Shown piece by piece: positions 14,569 to 19,988 of a DNA stretch of 19,988 bases. This stretch comes from Streptomyces sp. MMG1121 (lineage in GTDB: Bacteria > Actinomycetota > Actinomycetes > Streptomycetales > Streptomycetaceae). A program made the position numbers and the translations under genes. The stretch is from assembly GCF_001280015.1 (NCBI RefSeq), contig NZ_LGDV01000222.1, forward strand, positions 1 through 19,988, read 5' to 3'. The notes under the pieces are model-generated. The model made no database searches and was not told the origin of the DNA. It saw nothing but the letters and a program-made list of their open reading frames with translations. Position 1 is the stretch's first letter. Every line of letters starts with the position of its first letter.

Positions 14569-15684
14569 GTGGAGGATCACTGGACCGTGGGACGCGTGGC
14601 AGGGCTGGCCGACGTGAGCGTCCGCACGTTGCATCACTACGACGAGATCGGGCTCGTTCGCCCGTCGGCGCGGACCGCGGCCGGGTACCGGGCCTATTCG
14701 GCGGACGACGTGGAGCGGCTGCGGGAGGCGCTGGCCTATCGGCGGCTGGGCTTCGGGCTGCGGGAGGTCGCGGAACTGGTCGGCGACGCGTCCGCCGACG
14801 CGGTCGCGCACTTGCGGCGGCTGCGCGGCCTGCTGCTGGAGCGGCGTGATCGCGCTGACGCCATGGTGGCGGCCATCGACAGGGAACTTGAGGCACGAGC
14901 AAGGGGGCTGAAGGTGACACCGGAAGAGCAACTGGAGATGCTCGGTGCACGGCTGTACGACGCGATCGGCGGCGCCTACACCGCGACACGGCGTACCGAG
15001 CCACGGATCGCCGCGCAGATCTGGGACGCGCTCGGCGACGCGCAGACGGTGCTGAACGTCGGGGCCGGCACCGGCTCCTACGAGCCTGCTGATCGCGACG
15101 TGACCGCGGTGGAGCCGTCGGAGGTCATGCGGCGGCAGCGGCCTGCCGGCTCGGCGCCGTGCGTGGCCGCCGCCGCGGAGAGCCTGCCGTTCGAGGACCG
15201 CTCCTTCGACGTGGCGATGGCCGTCTCCACCGTTCACCACTGGGGGGACCCGATAGCGGGGCTGCGCGAGATGCGGCGCGTCGCCCGCCGCGTGGTGGTG
15301 CTCACGTTCGACACCGATGAGCCCGGATGGCAGGACCGGTTCTGGCTTACCCGCGACTACCTGCCCGAGTTCGCCGCCGTCCTCGCGGAATTCCCCCCGC
15401 TTGCCGGGATGGCCGACGCGATCGGCGCCCGCGTGGAGCCGGTGCCGGTCCCGTGGGACTGCGCTGACGGCCTGTTCGAGGCGTACTGGCGCCGACCGGG
15501 GGCGTATCTGGAGGATCATGTGCGCCGTGCGTCGTCGGTGTGGGCGAGGGTCGGACCGGAGGCCGAGCGGCGGGCGGTGCAGAGCCTCGGCGACGACCTC
15601 GACTCCGGCCGGTGGGCCGAGCGCAACAGCGACCTCGTCGACCTGGACACGGCAGATCTCGGGCTCCGCCTGCTCATGGCCTGA
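14569..15684 (+). CDS. MerR-family regulator fused to a SAM-dependent methyltransferase domain
   Basis: A 371-residue single chain. Residues 5-75 are a MerR DNA-binding domain (WTVGRVAGLADVSVRTLHHY, DEIGLVRPSARTAAGYRAY), followed by a dimerisation helix to about 112. The linker LKVTPEEQLEML resembles the start of the TipA drug-binding domain, but what follows (about 127-371) is instead a class I methyltransferase: motif I VLNVGAGTGSYEP (161-173), acidic E182 in VTAVEPS, then AESLPFEDRSFDVAMAVSTV. It may be a regulator whose sensor is a methyltransferase fold binding SAM or a drug, or an enzyme controlling its own expression. No ribosome binding site; GTG 14569 coincides with the predicted transcript start. 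Confidence 0.88.
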   Translation: MEDHWTVGRVAGLADVSVRTLHHYDEIGLVRPSARTAAGYRAYSADDVERLREALAYRRLGFGLREVAELVGDASADAVAHLRRLRGLLLERRDRADAMVAAIDRELEARARGLKVTPEEQLEMLGARLYDAIGGAYTATRRTEPRIAAQIWDALGDAQTVLNVGAGTGSYEPADRDVTAVEPSEVMRRQRPAGSAPCVAAAAESLPFEDRSFDVAMAVSTVHHWGDPIAGLREMRRVARRVVVLTFDTDEPGWQDRFWLTRDYLPEFAAVLAEFPPLAGMADAIGARVEPVPVPWDCADGLFEAYWRRPGAYLEDHVRRASSVWARVGPEAERRAVQSLGDDLDSGRWAERNSDLVDLDTADLGLRLLMA

Positions 15685-15870
15685 TCCGTGTTGCGGGTTC
15701 AGCATCATGGCGGCTTCTGGACCGGACGGCGGTGGGTGGGCTGGGTGGTTTGCCGAAATCGTGGTGCCGATTCGGTGCTGAAGGGCGCTGACGAAGTGAG
15801 GGTGTTGTTGGCGCCGGGGCTGTGACGCTGCGGTCACCATTTATGCCGTCTCGGGTGACCTCGCGCAGGG

Positions 15871-16049
15871 TGGTGAACTCGCGGGCCCAGCCGGTCAGGA
15901 GCGGCCGACTCGTGGTGTCCTGGACACAGCCCGGCCCAGGACACCCGATGTCCCGCCGAGGGGAACCGACCGATGCAGCCCCCGGTCTCGACCACGATCA
16001 CCTCGGCCACCGCCCGGTTGGTCCCGGGAATGTCCGGCAGGCCCCAGAC
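15871..16049 (-). pseudogene. IS110-family transposase relic (C-terminal domain)
   Basis: On the minus strand from 16049 the frame reads VWGLPDIPGTNRAVAEVIVV, ETGGCIGRFPSAGH and VSWAGLCPGHHESA, the conserved Transposase_20 segment of IS110/IS116/IS902 elements. A stop lies just upstream in this frame, and the N-terminal RuvC-like domain is missing. The flanks 15685-15870 and 16050-16179 contain nothing else I can identify. Confidence 0.75.
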
Positions 16050-16179
16050 GACAGCCCAACGTCACCTTCGACGAGGCTGGGCTGACCGAGTGACGGGACC
16101 TGGCCGCTCACACCTCCAAGACCAACCCATGGCCCGTTCGGAACGTATCTGGGTCACACCCCCGGTCCCTAGCTGGCGG

Positions 16180-16959
16180 TCAGCCGCGCACGTGCAGCCC
16201 GAAACCCGTGCGGCCCGCGGGCTCCAGTCCCTCCTTCAGGTGCAGCGAGGGGATCTCGTAGTCGCCGAAGTTCTGCCGCCGGAACGCGATCGGCTCGGTC
16301 GACTCCAGGGTGAGCAGGCGCTGCTCCCAGGCCTTGGCGACGTCCGGGTAGTCCTCGCCGGTCATCCGGTCGGTGCTGTACAGCACGAACGGCGGCAGCA
16401 CCTCGATGCCCGGGTAGTAGAGGATGCCGTGGTGGATCGGGAATAGCAGATCGTCGATGGGGCCGTTGATCCCGCGAGCGGCGTAATGCGACTCCGGGCC
16501 GCCGGCGGTCACCGACAGCAGGGCCTTCCTGCCCGCGAGGGTGCCTTCGCCGAAGCGCTCGCCGTACCTGGTGTCGCTGTGCTCGCCGACGCCGTACGCG
16601 AAGTGGTAGGTGAACACCCGGTCCACCCAGCCTTTGAGGATCGCGGGCATCGTGTACCACCACAGCGGGAACTGGAAGATGACCGTGTCGGCCCACAGCA
16701 GCTTCTCCTGCTCGGCGAGGACGTCCGGGGTGAGCGTCCCTGCGTCGAAGGCCCGGCCCGAGTCCAGGGCGACCTTCAGCGGACTTGAGGCGTCGGGGCC
16801 GTAGTCCGCGGCGTCCACGACCGCCTTCCAGTTCATCGCGTACAGATCGCTCACCCGTACCTCGTGCCCGGCGCTCTCCAATGTGGACACCGCGAGGTCC
16901 TTCAGCGAGCTGTTGAGCGACTTCGGCTCCGGGTGGGCGTAGACGATCAGCGTCTTCAT
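16180..16959 (-). CDS. NAD(P)H:quinone oxidoreductase-like flavoprotein (Flavodoxin_2)
   Basis: A 259-residue cytosolic flavodoxin-fold reductase. It opens with the FMN phosphate-binding segment KTLIVYAHPEPKSLNSSL (2-19) and contains the family signature FPLWWYTMPAILKGWVDRVF (97-116), then TAGGPESHY. Such enzymes transfer two electrons from NAD(P)H to quinones, azo or nitro compounds. The length is typical of the longer DT-diaphorase-like members. ATG 16959 is preceded by a strong AAGGAG. The gene diverges from an MmyB-type regulator over 138 bases, a pairing that suggests ligand-controlled expression. It appears intact. Confidence 0.92.
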   Translation of the reverse strand: MKTLIVYAHPEPKSLNSSLKDLAVSTLESAGHEVRVSDLYAMNWKAVVDAADYGPDASSPLKVALDSGRAFDAGTLTPDVLAEQEKLLWADTVIFQFPLWWYTMPAILKGWVDRVFTYHFAYGVGEHSDTRYGERFGEGTLAGRKALLSVTAGGPESHYAARGINGPIDDLLFPIHHGILYYPGIEVLPPFVLYSTDRMTGEDYPDVAKAWEQRLLTLESTEPIAFRRQNFGDYEIPSLHLKEGLEPAGRTGFGLHVRG

Positions 16960-16992
16960 GGGAACTCCTTCGGATCGGGTGCCTTCGATCCT

Positions 16993-17008
16993 GGGCGCCG
17001 CGGCGCCC
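16993..17008. promoter_or_regulatory. 16-bp perfect palindrome between the reductase and its likely regulator
   Basis: GGGCGCCG-CGGCGCCC, located 34 bases upstream of the reductase start and 90 bases before the regulator start. Its position fits an operator, but such GC-only palindromes also arise easily in this genome and no second copy supports it. Confidence 0.4.
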
Positions 17009-17097
17009 GGCGTTCAGGGGCTCCTCTTCCGTCGGACGGGACTTCCTGGTACTGGCAGGGCCACCTTCACGGGCTCCACCGAGGCCATACTGGCGGC

Positions 17098-17967
17098 ATG
17101 GACGATCTTGCGGGCTTCCTGCGGACCCGGCGTTCCCGGGTCGACCCGGCGGCCGTCGGCATCCCCACCGACAGCCGCCGCCGGGTCGAAGGGCTGCGCC
17201 GCGAAGAAGTCGCGCACCTGTCCGGAGTCAGCGTCGACTACTACGTACGCCTGGAGCAGGGCCGCGCGACCCAGCCCTCCGAGCAGGTCCTCGACGCGCT
17301 CGCCCGGGTCCTCGGCCTCGACGAGACCGAACGCGGGCACCTCGACCGGCTCGCCCGGCAGCGCCGCCGCCGCGCGAAGGCGCCGGGCGGGCGGGTCCGG
17401 CCGGAGCTGCTGCGCGTCCTCGACCTGGTCGCCGACGCACCCGCGCTGATCATGGACCACCGCCTGGACGTGCTCGCCGGGAACCGCCTCGCCGGGCTCC
17501 TGTACGGCCGGCCGATGCCGGGCCTGAACACCGCCCGGCACATCTTCCTCGAGGAGGCCGAGCGCGGCCTTTACGCGGACTGGGAGAAGTGCACCCTCGA
17601 CGTGGTCGGGCACCTGCGCCTGGCCGCCGGCAAATACCCGGAGGACCCCCGTCTGGCCTCGCTCATCGGCGAGCTGGCGATGGGCAGCGAGCGTTTCCGT
17701 CGCCTCTGGGCCCGCGCCGACGTGCGCGCCCGTACACACGGACGCAAGGAGTACCGGCACCCACTGGTCGGACTGCTGGAACTGCACCAGGAGAACTTCG
17801 CGTTGCCGGATGAATCGGGCAGGGAGTTGCTCGTGCTGTCCGCGGCCCCCGGCAGCCCCGCCGAGGACGGGCTGCGCCTGCTCTCGGGCCTGGACGCAGC
17901 CAGTGATGACGTGCATCCCGCAGCGAAGGCTCGCGCGCCGCACCATGGCGCACCTGACAGTCGATGA
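17098..17967 (+). CDS. XRE-family regulator with MmyB-like ligand-binding domain
   Basis: A 289-residue regulator. Residues about 5-75 hold a helix-turn-helix domain (RRRVEGLRREEVAHLSGVS, DYYVRLEQGRATQPSEQVL). Residues about 98-270 form the MmyB-like (PAS-like) domain: LRVLDLVADAPALIMDHRLD, VLAGNRLAGLLYG, RLWARADVRARTHGRKEYRH, then a DGLRLLSGL tail. Members bind fatty-acid-like or small hydrophobic ligands and usually control one divergent oxidoreductase gene, as here. I chose ATG 17098, which gives the usual MDDLAGFLRTRR start; no clear Shine-Dalgarno precedes it. A broken relative lies at 2004-2285. The 240 bases downstream hold no gene. Confidence 0.92.
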   Translation: MDDLAGFLRTRRSRVDPAAVGIPTDSRRRVEGLRREEVAHLSGVSVDYYVRLEQGRATQPSEQVLDALARVLGLDETERGHLDRLARQRRRRAKAPGGRVRPELLRVLDLVADAPALIMDHRLDVLAGNRLAGLLYGRPMPGLNTARHIFLEEAERGLYADWEKCTLDVVGHLRLAAGKYPEDPRLASLIGELAMGSERFRRLWARADVRARTHGRKEYRHPLVGLLELHQENFALPDESGRELLVLSAAPGSPAEDGLRLLSGLDAASDDVHPAAKARAPHHGAPDSR

Positions 17968-18209
17968 CCTCGACGGATCCTGAAACGCTCGCCGGCACGC
18001 CGATGCGCGGCTCCCTCACCCGCACTCGCCCGCGGCGCGGCACGCCGAATCCTTCTGTCACCTTGATCAACCGGCCACCACCCCCAAATCAGCGACAGAG
18101 CGCGGAATACGAGCCAGCACCGAACTCTCGTGAACATCGACCTGGACGCCATCGGGTGCCTCCCGTGTACGTGTCCAAGGCGGCGCTCGGCCGTGGTGAG
18201 GACGCTGGG

Positions 18210-18490
18210 TCGTTCGACGGTGACTTCGGCGACCGCGACGCGGGCGGAGGACTCGTCGACGATGGACTTGTTGTCGGGCGGACAGCAGGGTTGAGACGGC
18301 GAGGTTGTTGACGGCGCGGGGACAGTCGCGGGCGGTGCCGTGGCTGAGGGTGATCGCGTCGTCGGAGATCAGAGTGTCGGAGCGGCTCGCGAGGGCGAGG
18401 TGGTGGGCGAGGCAACGGCTGGTCTCCTCGCTGGTCATGGGTGGCATGCTGGAGCGGATCGCGATCCGCTGGTCGAGCGCGGCCGGCATG
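18210..18490 (-). pseudogene. TniB/ExeA-like AAA ATPase relic (transposition partner)
   Basis: On the minus strand from about 18490 the frame gives MPAALDQRIAIRSSMPPMTS, HHLALASRSDTLISDDAI and CPRAVNNLAVSTLL, the C-terminal lid region of AAA ATPases that accompany DDE transposases (TniB or ExeA-like). A frameshift near 18280 moves the continuation DNKSIVDESSARVAVAEVTV to another frame. The Walker motifs are missing, so this is only the last third of the gene. The assignment rests on the recalled YPRAVNNLA and IVDESxARxAVxEV signatures. Confidence 0.65.
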
Positions 18491-18494
18491 CTGA

Positions 18495-18692
18495 GTTGCC
18501 GAGGAGCTGGGCCTGGTCGCCGAGCACGACGCGGACCTGGACGTGGCCGCGCTGTGGGCGGCGGTCGAGGAAGCGGTGCCCCGCACGGCGGTGGCCGGCG
18601 CGGTCGCGACCGTCGAAACCCTGGTGCCCGAGGACGACGGGTCGGCCGAGGCGCGGATGCGGGAGAAGCTGGCCCTGCGCCACCACGCGGTG
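18495..18692 (+). pseudogene. Probable Tn3-family transposase relic
   Basis: An open stretch reads VAEELGLVAEHDADLDVAAL, EEAVPRTAVAGAVATVETLV and SAEARMREKLALRHHAVRPF, which I recognise as an internal part of the N-terminal half of Streptomyces Tn3-type transposases. A TGA lies directly upstream in frame, and the sequence beyond RPF continues in another frame (VHLDADDEG). It abuts the TniB-like relic on the opposite strand, so the two were brought together by rearrangement. Confidence 0.55.
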
Positions 18693-18750
18693 CGCCCCTT
18701 CCCGTCCACCTCGACGCGGACGACGAGGGCACCGGCGAATGACGCGGCGT

Positions 18751-18851
18751 CAGGGCGCTTATCGGGTCGTGGTCAATGAGCATCACAGCTTTCGGGGCGG
18801 GTGCCCGTCTGAGGTACGGGGCCCGGAGATCTGCGATTGCGCCGTGTGGGC
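18751..18851 (-). repeat. 101-bp dispersed repeat, right copy (inverted)
   Basis: The reverse complement aligns to 1483-1583 over the full 101 bases without gaps, about 88% identical, with a shared unbroken 20-base core. It lies 45 bases beyond the 3' end of the right tetR gene; the left copy lies 81 bases beyond the left tetR gene. Confidence 0.85.
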
Positions 18852-18896
18852 GTGACGCTGGCCGCGACCATCCTGACCGCTCAGGGCAGGGAGCCC

Positions 18897-19502
18897 TCAT
18901 GCGATCCCTGTGAGCAGGGTGCGCGCGATCCGGGCGGCGAAGGCGTCTGCCGACTGTGGGGGTTTGGCCTTGGGGGACATGTCATAGGCGAAGGCTCGTT
19001 GGGCGCAGGCGCCCAGAAGGAGGGAGGCGGCGGCGAACGTGTCGGCCTGGGCGCTGATGCGGCCTGCCTCCTGTTCGGCTCTCAAGTAGGCGTCCAGGCC
19101 CTCGATCGGGCGGTGCGGGCCGGTGCCCATCTCGCACAGGGTGTCGTCGTGGCGACGCTTGAGGCGGGGCTCCGCATACAGGGACGCGGCCATCGGAAAG
19201 GTCTGCTCAAAGAAGAGCGCTGCTTCGTGGGCGATGTCCCTGAGGTTCTGCTCGACTGTGCGGTCGGGGTTTCCCACGCCTTCGGAGCGAAGGCGTTCGA
19301 GGAGTGAACCGAGCTTCGGCAGGCGCTCGTTGAGTACGGCCAGGAAGATCTCCTCCTAGTTGCCGAAGTACTTGTAGAGCGCCGCTTCGGAGCAGCCGGC
19401 CGCCTTCGCGATCTCCTTGGTGGTGGTGCGGGCGAGGCCGATGCCAAGCATGAGCTCGTGGGCCGCGTCGACGATACGGGCGCGGGTCGGCCTCTGGTCC
19501 AT
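18897..19502 (-). pseudogene. TetR-family regulator interrupted by an in-frame amber codon
   Basis: From ATG 19502 (GGAG upstream) the frame encodes a 201-residue TetR protein in one uninterrupted reading frame apart from TAG at codon 49 (19358-19356). The HTH is complete before it (ARIVDAAHELMLGIG, TTTKEIAKAAGCSEAALYKYF). The text resumes as EEIFLAVLNERLPKLGSLLE and ends ARIARTLLTGIA. The family has GNKEEIF here, so a single AAG-to-TAG change explains the stop. The result would be a DNA-binding stub with no dimerisation domain, unless there is read-through, restart at a downstream GTG or a sequencing error. Its divergent promoter still has two perfect operators. It belongs to a different TetR subfamily from the left regulator. 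Confidence 0.9.
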
Positions 19503-19528
19503 GCGTGCTCCAACAGGCTTGACGCGGG

Positions 19529-19546
19529 GGTGAGTATTCACTCACC
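19529..19546. promoter_or_regulatory. TetR operator, proximal copy
   Basis: GGTGAGT-ATTC-ACTCACC, a perfect 7-4-7 dyad starting 27 bases upstream of the tetR start. The same arms and spacing recur at 19561-19578. Confidence 0.85.
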
Positions 19547-19560
19547 ATAAGGGCAGACGA

Positions 19561-19578
19561 GGTGAGTGAGTACTCACC
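19561..19578. promoter_or_regulatory. TetR operator, distal copy
   Basis: GGTGAGT-GAGT-ACTCACC, second copy of the dyad. The centres are 32 bp apart, about three helical turns, so two dimers could bind the same face of the DNA and control both divergent transcripts. Confidence 0.85.
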
Positions 19579-19611
19579 CACCTAGGGAGCAGCACCTGGA
19601 GGGCGCGCGCC

Positions 19612-19792
19612 ATGCAGCTCACGGTTTTCGGTGCGCCGGAACGCCGCCCAGGCCGCACGTGTCGCCATCGGAGTGTGGATCGGCACCTACGGCCCGCCCG
19701 GAGCACCGACGGCCTCGGCTGAGGAAGTCGCCCCCTCGTACTGGGATGTGCAGACGCGGCGCGACGAAGTCGAGCGCGTCTTCACCGCCTGA
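19612..19792 (+). pseudogene. NAD(P)-dependent oxidoreductase remnant with internal deletion
   Basis: GGAGGG and ATG 19612 begin a proper gene whose first residues, MQLTVFGA, match the first strand of NmrA-like or SDR nucleotide-binding proteins. The glycine-rich loop that should follow is absent. Homology-like text resumes in another frame as NAAQAARVAIGVWIGTYGPP, then EEVAPSYWDVQTRRDEVERV to the stop at 19792, resembling an SDR C-terminus. An out-of-frame internal deletion of most of the Rossmann domain explains both ends. It is transcribed toward the ABM gene and was probably the TetR-controlled first gene of that operon. The family call for the C-terminal piece is tentative. Confidence 0.55.
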
Positions 19793-19889
19793 CGCCGCCC
19801 CGGCCCGCCCTGTCCCAACCATCGCCGATCCCTGATCCGCCAGTGCGGTGGTGGCCGGCCTCGGTGCCGTGGGGCAATCGACAGAGAGA

Positions 19890-19988
19890 GGAAGTACCGA
19901 AGATGGCCAAGCTGCAGAGCCTGGACCCGGATACGCCGATGTTCGCTCAGTTCAAGGAGAAGACCGGACCCATCGTGCTGGCCAACAC
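19890..19988 (+). repeat. 99-bp perfect inverted repeat, right copy
   Basis: Exact reverse complement of 1-99. The identity begins at the GG of the Shine-Dalgarno (GGAAG) and not in the upstream DNA, so only the translation start region and coding sequence are shared between the two loci. Confidence 0.97.
19903..19988 (+). CDS. ABM-family protein, second copy, 5' end only
   Basis: The first 28 codons of a gene that runs off the right edge, identical to the start of the gene at the left edge. ATG 19903 is preceded by GAGAGGAAG, a stronger ribosome binding site than that of the left copy because the bases before GGAAG differ. It lies 110 bases after the oxidoreductase remnant on the same strand and downstream of the double TetR operator. 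With the remnant gene dead and its TetR truncated, this copy may be expressed constitutively (inference). The identical start suggests recent duplication or gene conversion, or assembly overlap. Confidence 0.7.
   Translation, partial: MAKLQSLDPDTPMFAQFKEKTGPIVLAN

Noticed and set aside
15914..15945. Strong hairpin GGTGTCCTGG-N12-CCAGGACACC, first read as a terminator
   Set aside because: It lies inside the IS110 relic, where the same bases encode the conserved SWAGLCPG motif, so the pairing is likely incidental.
1..19988. CRISPR array, phage structural genes, toxin-antitoxin pair or biosynthetic core enzymes (PKS, NRPS, terpene synthase)
   Set aside because: I looked for regularly spaced repeats and for family motifs of these systems on both strands and found none.

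Overview
The window is high-GC DNA (about 70% by eye) with strong third-position GC bias, GTG starts, an actinobacterial initiator tRNA without an encoded CCA end, and regulator families typical of Streptomyces (MmyB-like XRE, TetR, Rrf2, TipA-type MerR). It most likely comes from a Streptomyces or close relative, in an accessory or chromosome-arm region. I count about 14 intact or window-edge genes and at least 12 broken ones, most of the broken ones transposase relics.

The two ends of the window are exact reverse complements of each other over 99 bp (1-99 and 19890-19988). Each copy carries the ribosome binding site and first 28 codons of an antibiotic-biosynthesis-monooxygenase (ABM) type gene pointing outward. 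Just inside each end sits a mirrored module: an inward-pointing TetR gene, a divergent promoter with two perfect palindromes, and a 101-bp dispersed repeat (1483-1583 and 18751-18851, inverted, about 88% identical). The left module (ABM, DUF1772 anthrone-oxygenase-like protein, TetR) looks intact. The right one is decayed: its TetR gene has an in-frame amber codon and the gene between TetR and ABM is a frameshifted remnant. An exact 99-bp match is also what a de Bruijn assembly leaves at a repeat edge, so the link beyond each end needs long reads.

Layout. 1-1450: ABM/DUF1772/TetR. 1480-1870: 101-bp repeat, tRNA-fMet and its terminator. 2000-3690: MmyB-like fragment, then an Rrf2 regulator and a short-chain dehydrogenase sharing the same 17-bp palindrome. 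3690-5670: degraded transposase genes of three families. 5842-6606: exported lipoprotein beta-carbonic anhydrase. 6637-7164: tRNA-like remnant and IS982-type relic. 7268-8047: second short-chain dehydrogenase. 8305-8889: secreted ricin-type lectin. 9088-9585: IS5-type relic and a small ORF. 9614-14525: a PAP2/diacylglycerol-kinase fusion divergent from an apparent operon of SDR-DUF2867, DNA photolyase and a truncated photolyase-related gene. 14531-15684: a MerR-methyltransferase fusion with its own MerR-type promoter, probably leaderless. 15871-16049: IS110-type relic. 16180-17967: quinone-oxidoreductase-like flavoprotein divergent from its likely MmyB-type regulator. 18210-18692: TniB/ExeA-like and Tn3-like relics. 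18751 to end: the right mirrored module.

How the genes fit together (inference): the live genes are mostly small redox pairs, each with its own one-component regulator: TetR with DUF1772/ABM, Rrf2 with SDR, MmyB-type with flavodoxin-fold reductase, TetR with SDR remnant/ABM. This suits sensing and modifying small reactive or aromatic compounds. The photolyase operon with a lipid-phosphate enzyme opposite resembles a light or UV response locus that has lost its last gene.
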